DNA from: Roseobacter cerasinus
Lineage (GTDB): Bacteria; Pseudomonadota; Alphaproteobacteria; Rhodobacterales; Rhodobacteraceae
Length of the DNA: 64,000 bases
Assembly: GCF_009811755.1 (NCBI RefSeq)
Contig: NZ_BLIV01000005.1
Location: 351,305 to 415,304 of the forward strand
Direction: 5' to 3'
Positions 9,886 to 18,933 of the stretch are shown one piece after another. Position numbers and translations under genes: made by a program. The notes below the pieces were generated by a model that was not told where the DNA came from, did no database searches, and saw only the letters and a list, made by a program, of their open reading frames with translations. Within the stretch, counting starts at the first letter, position 1; every line of letters begins with the position of its first letter.

Positions 9886-10119
9886 CCGCTCGCCTCGCTT
9901 TTCTCAGAGACCAAATAGTTAGTCTACGCGCAATCCAGTTCAAGTCGGTAATCGTTCGATGATACTTGTTTCCGTGGATAAAAGATTTGATCATCTTGAG
10001 ATCGCGTTATAGGCGCGTTCGCCTTCTTACACACGGTATATTTCACCGAAGATGCGGCAACTTCAAGGCTGTGTCAGCTTCGACCCCAACTGCTTATTTG
10101 AACGCCCCCGTCCGGAGAC

Positions 10120-11376
10120 CTATGCGATCAACGCGCTGTCCGTCTGACCAGAAATCATTGCATAGGTGATAGTGCCCTCAGCGACCGGTTTGCGTAAATT
10201 GACCGGGCAAAACTGCTCAGTGCGGCCCAAGGTCGGGCTTTCCATCAGAATAGCGTGGGTGCGCCCGACCTGGGATGCCAGGTGGCGCTGCACCTGCACG
10301 GCACCGGCGGCCCGCAGCTGCGCAGCACGATCCTTGATTGCCGCTCCCGCCACAGCAGGCATGCGCGCGGCTGGCGTGCCCGGGCGCGGCGAGTAAGGAA
10401 AGACATGCAGCCAGGTCAGGTCGCACTCCCGGACCAGAGCAAGGGAATTCTTGAACATGGCTTCGGTTTCAGTTGGAAACCCCGCAATGATATCCGCCCC
10501 AAACGTCATATCGGGCCGCAGGTTTCGCGCCTCTTCCGCGAAGCGGATCGCATCATCGCGCAGGTGCCGGCGTTTCATCCGTTTCAGAATAAGATTGTCC
10601 CCGTGTTGGAGAGACAGATGCAGATGTGGCATCAAACGGGGCTCTGTCGCAATCGCCAGCATCAGATTGTCGTCCGCCTCAATGCTGTCGATGGAACTGA
10701 TCCGCAGCCGCGGAAGGTCAGGCGCATGTCTTAAAATACGCATGATCAGATCACCAAGCCGGGGTTGCGCCGGTAAATCATCGCCCCAACTTGTCAGGTC
10801 CACACCGGTCAGAACCACTTCTTTGAAGCCTTTGTCGACGAGCCTTTTGATCTGTTCGACCACCACTCCCGCAGGCACCGACCGGGAATTCCCCCGACCG
10901 TAAGGAATGATGCAGAAGGTACACCGGTGATCGCAGCCGTTCTGCACTTGTACATAGGCGCGGCTTCGTGTGCCGAACCCATCAATCAGATGTCCGGCTG
11001 TTTCGGTGACCGACATGATGTCGTCCACCTGCACCTTTTCGGTCTCGCCTATAAAATCCGGCGCCAATGCGTGCCATGTCTCGGGGTGCATTTTCTCGGT
11101 GTTGCCGATCACAGCATCGACCTCGGCCATGCGAGAAAAGGTTTCAGGCTCGGTCTGGGCCGCACATCCGGTGACGATCAGGCGCGCATCGGGATGCGCG
11201 CGGCGCAGCCTGCGAATATCTTGTCTGGCTTTTCGAACAGCTTCTGCTGTCACTGCGCAGGTGTTCACTATCACCGCATTCCGCAGGCCCGCCTCCGCCG
11301 CAAGCTCCTTCATGGCCTCGGTCTCATATGCGTTCAGGCGACACCCCAAGGTGGAGAAGACCGGCGTGTCCATCAT
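10120..11376 (-). CDS. mtaB: tRNA t6A37 methylthiotransferase MtaB
   Basis: A 418-residue radical-SAM enzyme that adds a methylthio group to N6-threonylcarbamoyladenosine at tRNA position 37. The N-terminal domain has the three cluster cysteines in [15 protein letters not shown] and VTGCAAQ. The radical-SAM cysteines are in [17 protein letters not shown]-terminal TRAM-like segment follows. The length and the GCRLNAYE opening fit MtaB better than MiaB or RimO. The start is ATGATG overlapping the dapF stop, so either of two adjacent ATGs (11376 or 11373) is possible and translation is coupled to dapF. Confidence 0.92.
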   Translation of the reverse strand: MMDTPVFSTLGCRLNAYETEAMKELAAEAGLRNAVIVNTCAVTAEAVRKARQDIRRLRRAHPDARLIVTGCAAQTEPETFSRMAEVDAVIGNTEKMHPETWHALAPDFIGETEKVQVDDIMSVTETAGHLIDGFGTRSRAYVQVQNGCDHRCTFCIIPYGRGNSRSVPAGVVVEQIKRLVDKGFKEVVLTGVDLTSWGDDLPAQPRLGDLIMRILRHAPDLPRLRISSIDSIEADDNLMLAIATEPRLMPHLHLSLQHGDNLILKRMKRRHLRDDAIRFAEEARNLRPDMTFGADIIAGFPTETEAMFKNSLALVRECDLTWLHVFPYSPRPGTPAARMPAVAGAAIKDRAAQLRAAGAVQVQRHLASQVGRTHAILMESPTLGRTEQFCPVNLRKPVAEGTITYAMISGQTDSALIA

Positions 11377-12212
11377 AACGAAGCCAGATAGGCTGGGGTC
11401 AGTGTTCCACTAAACACATGGGTGGTAGGGCCGGTCATCCAGACCCCATCGTCGCGCCAGTCGACCCAGAGTGCCCCCCCGTCGAGATCGACCTGAACCG
11501 AGCGCCCCGTCAATCCGCGCCGGGCAGCCGCAACGGCCACGGCACAGCTCGAAGAGCCCGAGGCCAGCGTGATGCCGACGCCACGCTCCCATACGCGCAT
11601 GCGTAAGTGGTTTTCACCAACCACATTGGCGATCTGCACGTTGGTCCGTTCCGGAAACAGCGGGTGGTGTTCCCGGGTGGCCCCAAAGCTTGCCAGATCA
11701 ATGGCATCAATGTCGTCAACGAAGAACGTACAATGCGGATTGCCCATACCGGTGGCCACAGGGTCTCCCGGGATGGGGAGAGATAAGGTATCAACGTCCT
11801 CGGCCAAGGGGATCTCCTGCCAATCGAGCTGGGGTGCGCCCATGTTCACTGCGGTCAGCCCCTCACCCATGTCACGCGCCGTCAGAACACCCCGATCCGT
11901 TGTCATGTGAAGTTCAGACTGGCCGGTTTCTTGCATGATGTGGCGGGCAATGCAGCGTGTGGCATTTCCACATGCCGCTGATCCAGAACCGTCAGCGTTG
12001 AAGAAGGTCAGATGGATTGTGTCAGATCGATTTGTTATCACGGCGAGTTGATCGAACCCTACCCCGCAGTGCCGGTCACCCAAAGCCCGCGCAAGGGTGG
12101 CAGAAACCTCTACCACGTCCACTCGGGCGTCCAAAATGACGAAGTCATTTCCCAGCCCATGCATCTTCATGAAGGGCAATCCGCTATGGTCCATACCGCG
12201 CATGGCGGCCAT
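11373..12212 (-). CDS. dapF: Diaminopimelate epimerase DapF
   Basis: Interconverts LL- and meso-diaminopimelate for lysine and peptidoglycan synthesis. The protein is up to 279 residues. The family opening [17 protein letters not shown] is clear, and both catalytic cysteines are present in [11 protein letters not shown] and [13 protein letters not shown]. Three in-frame ATGs (12212, 12203 and 12194) precede the conserved part and none has a clear ribosome-binding site; 12194 (MDHSGLPF) is a good alternative start. It is the first gene of a two-gene unit with mtaB. Confidence 0.93.
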   Translation of the reverse strand: MAAMRGMDHSGLPFMKMHGLGNDFVILDARVDVVEVSATLARALGDRHCGVGFDQLAVITNRSDTIHLTFFNADGSGSAACGNATRCIARHIMQETGQSELHMTTDRGVLTARDMGEGLTAVNMGAPQLDWQEIPLAEDVDTLSLPIPGDPVATGMGNPHCTFFVDDIDAIDLASFGATREHHPLFPERTNVQIANVVGENHLRMRVWERGVGITLASGSSSCAVAVAAARRGLTGRSVQVDLDGGALWVDWRDDGVWMTGPTTHVFSGTLTPAYLASL

Positions 12213-12309
12213 ATAGGCTGCTGCGTCAGAACTATCCAGTGGATGTTTGCTAAAACCAGAGTTAAGGGCTTGACCCGCCTCGGTGACCTTTCTAAGTAGG
12301 CCCCCTAGT

Positions 12310-12385
12310 GGGCCGTTAGCTCAGTTGGTAGAGCAACTGACTTTTAATCAGTGGGTCGCAGGTTCGAATCCTGCACGGCTCACCA
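12310..12385 (+). tRNA. tRNA-Lys (anticodon TTT)
   Basis: A 76-base cloverleaf with encoded CCA. The acceptor arms GGGCCGT and ACGGCTC pair with one G-T wobble. The D-loop is TAGCTCAGTTGGTAGA. The anticodon stem ACTGA/TCAGT encloses CTTTTAA, giving TTT. The T-arm contains GGTTCGAATCC. It lies at the boundary between core genes and the mobile-element region to its right. I found no second copy of its 3' end that would mark an integrated island. Confidence 0.97.
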
Positions 12386-12583
12386 CTAAATCGAATATGT
12401 TGTAAGATGACACTTAGTTTGTCTCTTTTGACAAGAATTCATCGCTTTTTCAGCTACTTCAGACCGTTGTAGATAGTGCGTCCTGAAACTACGCTGAAGG
12501 GAGCAAGCACTATCGAGTTTCTGTCTGAGATGTCTCCATCAGTCGCGTTGCTCTTTTAGCGGTTGTATGAGTCGGGACAGTGA

Positions 12584-13243
12584 ATGGCGCATTGGTACAC
12601 AGCGGACCCACACTTTGGGCATGAGAATGTGATCGAGTTTTGCGAGCGTCCCTTCGCAAACTCAGAGCAAATGGATCAGGTGCTGCTCACCAATCTCTGT
12701 GATCGTGTGGGTCCTAAGGACGACCTCTGGATCGTTGGTGACTTTGCATTCGGACCTAGAGCAAAAGACCCACATTATCTTGATGAGATTTTCGGACAGT
12801 TGCCGGGTGCGAGAAGACACTTGGTTGTCGGCAACCATGATCTGCGGCCAACTTTGGATCTACCGTGGGACAGTGTTGGACTGCTGGTGGAGTTGCGAGA
12901 CGGATCCATGAACCAGCTGAACACGCTCTGCCACTATCCGATGATCACCTGGAACCACGCAAGAAGAAGCGCTCTTCAACTCTTTGGACATGTCCACAAC
13001 AATTGGCTGGGTTCGCGAAACTCAGTGAATGTCGGTGTGGACGTTTGGGATTTTGCGCCGGTCCATTTTGAAGAGGTTGAGAACAGAAGCAAGACGCTGG
13101 CCCCAAATCCACCGGCCTTGGACACTTCTTCCGCAAGAGCGGTACGCTTTCGCTGCTCGCCGATGGCAACGACACAGCCGACGTTGCCAGCTTCCTTGTG
13201 CCGTCGCCGGCAACCCTCAAGGGCGTGGGTATCTCGTGCCTGA
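12584..13243 (+). CDS. Calcineurin-like metallophosphoesterase with aberrant C-terminal tail
   Basis: The first 175 or so residues form a complete small metallophosphoesterase. Its metal motifs are WYTADPHFGHEN, GDFAFG, GNHD and LFGHVHNNW, and it ends in NVGVDVWDF as the family does. These enzymes cleave phosphodiesters or monoesters; the substrate is unknown and many relatives are phage- or plasmid-borne. From about residue 178 the frame continues as low-complexity sequence out of frame with a TniB-like fragment, so the natural 3' end was probably lost by recombination. A truncated paralogue lies at 14720. The function of this copy may survive. Confidence 0.75.
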   Translation: MAHWYTADPHFGHENVIEFCERPFANSEQMDQVLLTNLCDRVGPKDDLWIVGDFAFGPRAKDPHYLDEIFGQLPGARRHLVVGNHDLRPTLDLPWDSVGLLVELRDGSMNQLNTLCHYPMITWNHARRSALQLFGHVHNNWLGSRNSVNVGVDVWDFAPVHFEEVENRSKTLAPNPPALDTSSARAVRFRCSPMATTQPTLPASLCRRRQPSRAWVSRA

Positions 13244-13389
13244 GTGGCCTAGGATATCCGCTGATGCGTGACAGAACAGCTGGGATTATCTGGCAACTTG
13301 TTCAAGGCCATCTGCGCGAACTGAAAGTTATGTTTCTCCATTTGGACGAAGCGCAAGATCTCATGGGCTCGCAAAGCAAGCCAGAGATG
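13123..13389 (+). pseudogene. TniB-like transposition ATPase fragment, copy 1
   Basis: In the frame that includes the ATG at 13198, the translation contains VPSPATLKGVGISCL, GLGYPLMRDRTAGIIW and the Walker B-like FLHLDEAQDLMGS. This resembles AAA ATPases of the TniB/TnsC type that choose insertion sites for Tn7- and Tn5053-like transposons. The Walker A segment and the C-terminal part are missing, so it is a remnant. The last 78 bases recur with four differences at 19442-19519. The assignment is from motif recall and would need a profile search. Confidence 0.5.
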
Positions 13390-13590
13390 CGGATCGTTAT
13401 CGAACCCAGGGTAACTCAAATAGGATACTTTAGGTTCGTCGCGATGCAATTTGATGATGTTGGCTCCCTCAACCCGCCCGAGATAGCCGCGTGCACAACC
13501 TTCGTATAAGCGCAGCACGGGCGAGAGCATCTCCACCAGATGAAAGCCTTCTTCACCGGTGGGCAAGGAGGCTGGCGTGCGGCAGCGAGT
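13387..13590 (-). pseudogene. Fragment resembling the DNA-phosphorothioation-associated methyltransferase
   Basis: A minus-strand frame reads LSPVLRLYEGCARGYLG, EGANIIKLHRDEPKVSYL and SYPGFDNDPH. This pattern resembles part of the putative methyltransferase found with dnd phosphorothioation systems. On the left the homology stops abruptly at the TniB-like fragment, and on the right the frame runs into unrelated residues. It overlaps the left part of a ParA-like open frame on the other strand. It is a remnant; the family call is from memory and uncertain. Confidence 0.35.
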
Positions 13591-14090
13591 CTGGTTCTCG
13601 AATTCAGTACATTCGCGCTTCAACAGCCGCACATCTTGAAGCCGTCCTGAGACAGTTGTGGCGGGAGGCATGGCACTTTGCAGTTGTCGACACACCTGCT
13701 CACCCAACCGCGTCGGTATTTGAAGCAGCAGGTCAATCATCAATATTGCTTGTTCCAGCACGGGATGCTGCTGACGCAAGCGTGGTCAGCCAGACGCTTC
13801 CAGAGGAATTCTTGGATGGTTACCACCCGTTGCGATGCGTCGCAGCGGGCTCAAGTAACCCGAGTTTGGTTCGCCAGGCGTTTGCGCCGCTGCCTGTGCT
13901 GGAAACGGAAATACCCTACCAACCCGGACTCTGCGATTCAGTGGTATCATCGAGTATTGCCGAAATTGCGCCATCATCAAACGAGAAATGGAATGCAGGT
14001 TGTTTGAGCCTAGCCCATGAAATTGCTGAGCTTGTAGAGCGTCCGGATGAATGTCTGGCCCAGCCCAATGTCGGGCTGATAGCGACATGA
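13491..14090 (+). pseudogene. ParA/CobQ-like ATPase, C-terminal fragment
   Basis: From about position 13633 the translation looks like the second half of a ParA-type ATPase: REAWHFAVVDTPAHPTAS (Walker B-like strand), SSILLVPARDAADASVV and FAPLPVLETEIPYQ. The first 45 codons do not fit the family and the P-loop is absent, so the N-terminal half has been lost. ParA proteins drive segregation of plasmids, suggesting the debris includes plasmid or integrative-element DNA. Its stop overlaps the next start (ATGA at 14087-14090), which suggests an old operon. Confidence 0.5.
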
Positions 14091-14650
14091 AGGGCAATGA
14101 TAGTCAATTATTAGTTGTTCGCGGCACGGTCACGACCGCGCGGGAACAGATGCACTCCATCCGCGTGGATCGACAGAGCGGTTACGGGCGGATCAATTCG
14201 ACGCCGGAGCTGTGGATACGAGACGTGGATGGAAAGGAGCACCGATATCAGGGCGTCCTGTTCACCGTTGCGCAACCGGGGCATGAGGTGGCGGTGATAT
14301 CGCGGCCGGGCTCCGGGAAACCTCTCGCCTTTGCCAATTTTACAAACGGCGTGGTTCACGATGGTGACGAGCTGACGGTCAGCACATCCACGGGCTCGAC
14401 CCTGATTAGCACGCTTGGGTTCAGCGTCTTGCTAGCCCTGCCCGGTGCGTTGGTATGGGGAGCGCTGCTCAACACCATCGGCCTTGGTGACCACGCCTTT
14501 TCCGGCGTTGGATCCCAGATCTACGCACTGGTGCTGATCGCCAGCGTCTATGCTGGGTTGAGGGTTTGGTCTAAAGGCTATCGCGAGCGCTCGGGCGCGT
14601 TGCGGGAAGAGATCGACCGCCTGTTGATGCGCGCGGCAGAGACCGAGTGA
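14087..14650 (+). CDS. Membrane protein of unknown function
   Basis: A 187-residue protein; I chose the ATG at 14087 because it overlaps the stop of the ParA-like frame. The N-terminal half is soluble and beta-rich (about residues 5-105). Two transmembrane helices follow (LGFSVLLALPGALVWGALL and IYALVLIASVYAGL), then a short basic cytoplasmic tail. I do not recognise a family. Its coupling to a ParA-like gene suggests it came with the same plasmid or mobile element. Confidence 0.55.
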   Translation: MKGNDSQLLVVRGTVTTAREQMHSIRVDRQSGYGRINSTPELWIRDVDGKEHRYQGVLFTVAQPGHEVAVISRPGSGKPLAFANFTNGVVHDGDELTVSTSTGSTLISTLGFSVLLALPGALVWGALLNTIGLGDHAFSGVGSQIYALVLIASVYAGLRVWSKGYRERSGALREEIDRLLMRAAETE

Positions 14651-14719
14651 GAGGACACATGGACAGGGAACAAGACTGACGCGGCAATCCTGCAGGCGTG
14701 CTTTAATGTAAGCAAGACA

Positions 14720-15045
14720 ATGACCATCTGGTATACGGCCGACACACATTTTGGCCATGAGAACATCATCAAACATTGCTCACGGCCGTTCGAGTCCGCA
14801 AGCCATATGGACGCGATGCTGCTCGCCAATCTGGCGGCGAGGGTCGGTCCAGAAGACACACTCTGGATCGTTGGCGATTTCGCCTTCGGACCGAGAGCAA
14901 AGGATAAGAAGTGGCTCTCCAACCTCTTTGCCCGCTTGCCCGGCAAAGAGAAACACCTCGTCGTTGGCAATCACGACGGTGATGCGACCCAAGAGTTGCC
15001 TTGGACCTCAATCTGCCACATGGCCGAAGTCCCTGATGACAGCGG
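14720..15045 (+). pseudogene. Metallophosphoesterase truncated by an IS3-family fragment
   Basis: A close relative of the gene at 12584: WYTADTHFGHENII, LWIVGDFAFGPRAKD and HLVVGNHDG correspond residue for residue. The match stops near PWTSICHMAEVPDD (about 15040), where the plus-strand frame runs into the reverse complement of an IS3-family transposase and stops at 15127. The HVH metal-binding motif is lost, so the product should be inactive. Confidence 0.75.
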
Positions 15046-15054
15046 TCCTCTCGC

Positions 15055-15208
15055 CATCGGTGTCCTGGTGCCCACTGCGCGCTTGCGTCCGCCCCGTTTA
15101 CGAACGGTTAACCCTTCTTCGTGGTAGAGCCGGTACAGCTTTTTCCAGTTCACCTCCCATCCCTCGCGCTTCAGCAAGATGTGCAGGCGTCGATAGCCGA
15201 ACCGCCGC
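15055..15208 (-). pseudogene. IS3-family transposase OrfB, internal segment (left of IS66-type insertion)
   Basis: On the minus strand this reads FGYRRLHILLKREGWEV, KKLYRLYHEEGLTVRKRG and AVGTRTPM, a standard HTH/linker region of IS3-family OrfB. The 5' part of the same gene lies at 19123-19300. The two join in frame (ASERRR followed by FGYRRL) if the intervening 3.9-kb unit and one 8-bp repeat are removed. The 3' half of OrfB, with the DDE catalytic core, is missing because of the junction with the phosphoesterase gene. Confidence 0.85.
15201..15208 (+). repeat. 8-bp target-site duplication, left copy
   Basis: ACCGCCGC immediately outside the left inverted end of the IS66-type unit; identical to 19123-19130. 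Confidence 0.85.
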
Positions 15209-15235
15209 GTGAGCGTCCGTTGAACCCGACCTAAC
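15209..15235 (+). repeat. Outer left inverted repeat of IS66-type unit
   Basis: 27 bases starting GTGAGCGTCCGTTG. They match the reverse complement of 19096-19122 at 26 of 27 positions (the third base differs). A related but weaker copy lies inside the unit at 17205-17227. Confidence 0.85.
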
Positions 15236-15558
15236 GGCGTTGCGCGGAGTGATCTAAACATCCATCGTCGGTAGTGGTCACCACTGATGGCGCCTATGAT
15301 ACCCGGAGATGGTATCCGTTATGCATCAAGCGCTTCCGTGGGCAAAAATGATAACATCAGAACAACAGCTGTAAGAACCAGGTGCGGCTGAATCGATGAA
15401 ACGGATTCTACAAAGTCTTGAGATGTCGGCGGAAAATCTCCTATCGCCGGATTCGGGTAGGCCAAAATCGCGAAGTGTATAAAATTGCAAATAATTTCTG
15501 AAGGTTACGTTAACTAATACCGCGGACACAGTAGGCGCATTCAATATGGAGAATCCAG

Positions 15559-16260
15559 ATGCCTCTTACACCCACATTCACGCCTTCGTTCGCGCCCGGT
15601 AACCAACTTTTCGAGAACAGCGGGGACTTTTCAATCAACTGGAGCGCTCCGGACAACTCCGGCTACCGGGTCGTGGGGTCCACGTCTAGCTCGACGAACA
15701 ACACGATCTTCACCAACAACGGCAGTGATTGGCTCCAAGGGTTTGATGGCAACGACAGCCTGTATGCGGGCGGCGGCAATGACATCGTTGAAGGCGGTGA
15801 CGGAGACGATACTGTTAGCGGCGATGCTGGCGACGACTTCCTGTATGGCGACTACCAGTACGAAGCTACGTTCGCCACAGGCGATGACTTCATCTTTGGC
15901 GGCAGCGGTGATGACTATCTATTCGGTGCTGGCGGAAACGACGAACTGAACGGTGGCTCAGATGATGACATTCTGGAAGGCGGAACCGGCGAAGACATTC
16001 TGATCGGTGGAGCGGGCACCGATACTTTTCGTTTCGATGTGGGCGCTGAAGTTGGCTTTGGACATATCGATACAATCCGAGACTTCGAAGACGGTACTGA
16101 AAAGATCGCCCTGGCCAATACGGGTGGTCTGACGAGCTTGGAGAAATTTGCCTTGTCAGGAGGTGCCGAGACACTGATCGTGATCAACGGCACGCATGGT
16201 ATCTATCTTGAAGGTGTCGCCTACGCGAACATCGACGGTTCCGATTTCGATTTCGTTTGA
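15559..16260 (+). CDS. Small RTX (calcium-binding nonapeptide repeat) protein, transposon cargo
   Basis: A 233-residue acidic protein preceded by a GGAG ribosome-binding site. Residues 55-150 hold tandem GGxGxD-type repeats (GGGNDIVEGGDGDDT, GGSGDDYLFGAGGNDE, GGTGEDILIGGAGTDT), the calcium-binding beta-roll of RTX proteins. The C-terminal part ends in an aromatic and acidic tail (GSDFDFV), as expected for a type I secretion signal. There is no Sec signal peptide. It is probably exported by an ABC-type secretion system encoded elsewhere. It has no catalytic domain, so its activity is unknown. It sits inside the IS66-bounded unit. Confidence 0.85.
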   Translation: MPLTPTFTPSFAPGNQLFENSGDFSINWSAPDNSGYRVVGSTSSSTNNTIFTNNGSDWLQGFDGNDSLYAGGGNDIVEGGDGDDTVSGDAGDDFLYGDYQYEATFATGDDFIFGGSGDDYLFGAGGNDELNGGSDDDILEGGTGEDILIGGAGTDTFRFDVGAEVGFGHIDTIRDFEDGTEKIALANTGGLTSLEKFALSGGAETLIVINGTHGIYLEGVAYANIDGSDFDFV

Positions 16261-16265
16261 AAGTG

Positions 16266-16292
16266 GTGCCCGCCGCGCGCGCCGGCGGGCAC
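16266..16292 (+). terminator. Strong GC hairpin after the RTX gene
   Basis: A perfect 10-bp stem, GTGCCCGCCG and CGGCGGGCAC, around a 7-base loop, beginning five bases past the RTX stop. No T-run follows, so it may end or stabilise the transcript, or act by a Rho-dependent route. Confidence 0.55.
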
Positions 16293-16316
16293 CCTCAACC
16301 TAGTGATGGTCAGAAA

Positions 16317-17192
16317 ATGCGAACCCACCGTCCAGACGGCAGATCTTTGAATAAAAACGAAAGGTTTTCCTGGACGCGCCCTCGTCCGCTGGCAAGCCTT
16401 TGTTTAGCAGTCTTCGCTATTTCTTCTCAGGCGGCTATCTACGAGCCAGAGGAGCGAGCTATGTTGTTAAGCAGTACCTTTTCCACCGTGAACCTGAGTC
16501 TGTTTTCGCGTGTGGAAAGTAACCAAGGCCAAGCTGCGAAAATCACTCAGATTTTGGCTCAGAGCGAGACAGGAAAAGCTTCGCCGGAGGCCACGGCCTC
16601 CGCGTACACTGTCGCTAGTTCACATCAAACGGAGATGGAGGGTGTGTACCCTGATCCGAAAATCTCGCCAGCAAAGGCCAGTGAAGCATCTCCCGCAACA
16701 CTGCGCACCATGAGTGCGTTGGATTCAATTCGCCAGAATGAATTCCGCGAGATCGAAGCGAGCTATCAGCGCGCCGTGGAAAACGAGATCGGAAAGACAC
16801 TCAGACCGGGCGAGCGTCTAACATTGGAAGATTCACAGTCCTTATCAACGGACCTTCGGAGAACTGAGTCTAAGGTAAACCTTCTGAGGCTGAAACTTGA
16901 CATCGCATCTGGAAACATCGGTCAGGGGCAGAGCATTGAAGTCGATTGGGGTGATCAAACACCTCCCGGTCTTGTCACCGGACCTAACGCATCCGCCGAT
17001 GCCATCGCCGAATTCAGAACTCTTCAAGTTCAATCGGTCATAAATATGTCTCAGGACGGAACACTTGACCGCTTAGCGGGTGAGACCGGTGGCAACATCA
17101 ACGCAGTGACGGGATCAATTCCTTCGTTGACAGCTGATGAATTGGCGTCGATGAAGAGCGATTTTTTCCAAGAACAGATGAAAAAGGGCTAA
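16317..17192 (+). CDS. Secreted protein of unknown function, transposon cargo
   Basis: About 291 residues from the ATG at 16317, which lies just past the RTX hairpin; an in-frame ATG at 16257 would overlap the RTX stop and run through the hairpin. The N-terminus has a long polar region followed by a hydrophobic stretch and an Ala-rich cleavage site (LASLCLAVFAISSQA), so export is likely. The mature part is rich in Ser, Thr, Glu and Ala and predicted mainly helical, with no cysteine and no motif I recognise. It has the same orientation as the RTX gene, and both sit between two IS66-type ends. Confidence 0.6.
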   Translation: MRTHRPDGRSLNKNERFSWTRPRPLASLCLAVFAISSQAAIYEPEERAMLLSSTFSTVNLSLFSRVESNQGQAAKITQILAQSETGKASPEATASAYTVASSHQTEMEGVYPDPKISPAKASEASPATLRTMSALDSIRQNEFREIEASYQRAVENEIGKTLRPGERLTLEDSQSLSTDLRRTESKVNLLRLKLDIASGNIGQGQSIEVDWGDQTPPGLVTGPNASADAIAEFRTLQVQSVINMSQDGTLDRLAGETGGNINAVTGSIPSLTADELASMKSDFFQEQMKKG

Positions 17193-17204
17193 CGAGGCAA
17201 GAGC

Positions 17205-17227
17205 GTGACCGTCCGTTGAACCCGCCC
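17205..17227 (+). repeat. Internal IS66-type end
   Basis: Starts GTGACCGTCCGTTGAACCC. It matches the right outer end at 20 of 23 positions and has the same orientation as the outer left end. It lies just past the tnpC stop and is probably the ordinary right end of a 1.9-kb IS66 core (17205-19122). The eight bases outside it (GCAAGAGC) do not match those outside 19122. Confidence 0.7.
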
Positions 17228-17258
17228 TTTTTAGCAAGACCATGACCGGTTACGCTGC

Positions 17259-18767
17259 TTAAGCAGCGTAACGCCAGGGGAAGAGCTCGTCGAGGCGTGT
17301 GATCTTATGATCGGCGATTTGGGCGAGGACCCATGTGAGCCAGGCTTGGGGATCGACGCCGTTGAGCTTGGCGGTCTCGATCAGTGTGAAGGCGATCGCC
17401 ATGGCTTTGCCGCCGCCCTCGGAGCCTGCAAACATCCAGTTTTTCCGGCCGATGGCCACGGGTTTGACGGCGCGTTCGGCTGTGTTGTTGTCGAGCTCGA
17501 GATGGCCGTTCTCCAAGTATGGCCGCGCCTTTGGCATCCGGCCAAGGGCGTAGCGGATGGCCTGCGCCAGTGGCGACTTGCCCGAGATCTTGGGCAGTTG
17601 CGCGTGCAGCCAGGTTTCCAGATCATCGAAAATCAGTTTTGATCGTGCCTGACGTAGCGCGACGCGCACGTCGGGCGATTTAACCCGCACCTCTTTTTCC
17701 ACTGCATAGAGTTCAGCGGTCCGGCGGATGGCTTCTTCGGCAATGGCATTGCCTTGGGAGGCGAAGACATCCACGAACTTGCGGCGGACATGGGCCATGC
17801 AGGCCATCTCATCGGCTTTGTTCTCTCCGAACAGGCCGTTGAAGCCGGAATAGCCGTCGGCGTGAACCCAGCCCTTGTACCCTGCGAGGTGGCTGACGGG
17901 ATGTTCGCCCTTGCGTTCGATGGTGAACTGATACCAGGCACATGGCGGTGATTGTCCTACCCATGGCCTCTCGTCACGCACATAAGTCCAGACCCGCGCT
18001 GTCTTGGTCTTCTTTTGACCAGGAGCTTGCATCTTGACTGGCGTATCATCCGCAAAGAGGGCGTCGCCGCGCCGGACGATCCGCCCGATCTCATCGGCCA
18101 GTGGTTCCAACAGCGCTGTTGAGCGGCCAACCCAATCGGCCATGGTCGAGCGGTCCAGGTCGATCCCTTCGCGGGCGTAGATTTGGCTTTGGCGATAGAG
18201 CGGCAAGTGATCAGCGTATTTGCTGACCAGGACATGGGCCAATAGGCCGGGACCGGGCCTGCCGCGCTCGATGGGGCGTGACGGCAGCGGTGATTGCACA
18301 ATTGCTTCGCAGCCTGCGCAGGCTTTGCGAGGCCGGATGATGCGGTTCACAACGAAGCGGCCCGGCACATACTCAAGTTCTTCTGTCACATCTTCGCCAA
18401 GCGTCTTCAGCTTGCCGCCACAGCAGGTGCAATCCTCGCCAGGCGAAAGCACTTCGTCATGCCGGTCCAGGTGATCAGGCAGCGGCTTACGGCTGTGCCG
18501 GCGCGAAGGCTTGTCTTCAGCGGACGGCGTCTGAGGTTGCGTCTGTTCAGATGCGGCCTCGGCAATCGCCTCATCTTCTTCGAAGGTCAGATTGAGCTGA
18601 TCCCGGCTCTCGGAGCGGACACCAAACCGATGACGGTTCTGGCCCGCCAGCTGGTGCTTCAGCTTCTCGATCATTAGGGCCTGCGACTTGACCTCGTCCG
18701 CCAGCAGACGGTTCACAGCCCGCAGTTCTTCCGGGTCGTCCGGCGTGATATCGAGGTCCTTCAGCAT
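17259..18767 (-). CDS. tnpC: IS66-family transposase TnpC
   Basis: A 502-residue protein, near full length for the family. The N-terminal leucine-rich segment is followed by a zinc-binding region (CTCCGGKL and ACAGCEAI, about residues 113-153). The DDE catalytic residues are D240 or D241 in [10 protein letters not shown]304 in VHADGYSGF and E431 in [14 protein letters not shown]-terminal domain ends FPWRYAA. There is no internal stop or frameshift, so the transposase could be active. Its usual partners TnpA and TnpB are mostly deleted upstream. Confidence 0.95.
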   Translation of the reverse strand: MLKDLDITPDDPEELRAVNRLLADEVKSQALMIEKLKHQLAGQNRHRFGVRSESRDQLNLTFEEDEAIAEAASEQTQPQTPSAEDKPSRRHSRKPLPDHLDRHDEVLSPGEDCTCCGGKLKTLGEDVTEELEYVPGRFVVNRIIRPRKACAGCEAIVQSPLPSRPIERGRPGPGLLAHVLVSKYADHLPLYRQSQIYAREGIDLDRSTMADWVGRSTALLEPLADEIGRIVRRGDALFADDTPVKMQAPGQKKTKTARVWTYVRDERPWVGQSPPCAWYQFTIERKGEHPVSHLAGYKGWVHADGYSGFNGLFGENKADEMACMAHVRRKFVDVFASQGNAIAEEAIRRTAELYAVEKEVRVKSPDVRVALRQARSKLIFDDLETWLHAQLPKISGKSPLAQAIRYALGRMPKARPYLENGHLELDNNTAERAVKPVAIGRKNWMFAGSEGGGKAMAIAFTLIETAKLNGVDPQAWLTWVLAQIADHKITRLDELFPWRYAA

Positions 18768-18837
18768 CGCCGACCCTATACCGGATCAGGGTCACAACGT
18801 GAATCCCCAAAGCACGCAAGATGCTGTATTTATTACT

Positions 18838-18933
18838 CTATCCGACCTTCAAGGGACGCCATGTCCTTTGCGGCATACGCCAGTCGATCCCTTCGAGCAG
18901 CATTGACAACTGCGCTGCAGTCACGCTGACCTT
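18838..18933 (-). pseudogene. IS66 tnpB, C-terminal remnant
   Basis: Reads VSVTAAQLSMLLEGIDW and PQRTWRPLKVG before a stop, matching the end of IS66 TnpB. It is fused directly, one frame off, to the tnpA start, so most of both genes has been deleted. Confidence 0.75.

Noticed and set aside
12310..12385. Island attachment site in tRNA-Lys
   Set aside because: No second copy of the tRNA 3' end was found in the window, so an att pair cannot be supported.
15725..16020. Possible CRISPR or other short tandem array
   Set aside because: The periodic GGxGxD coding pattern explains it; the repeats are RTX nonapeptides and not identical DNA repeats with spacers.
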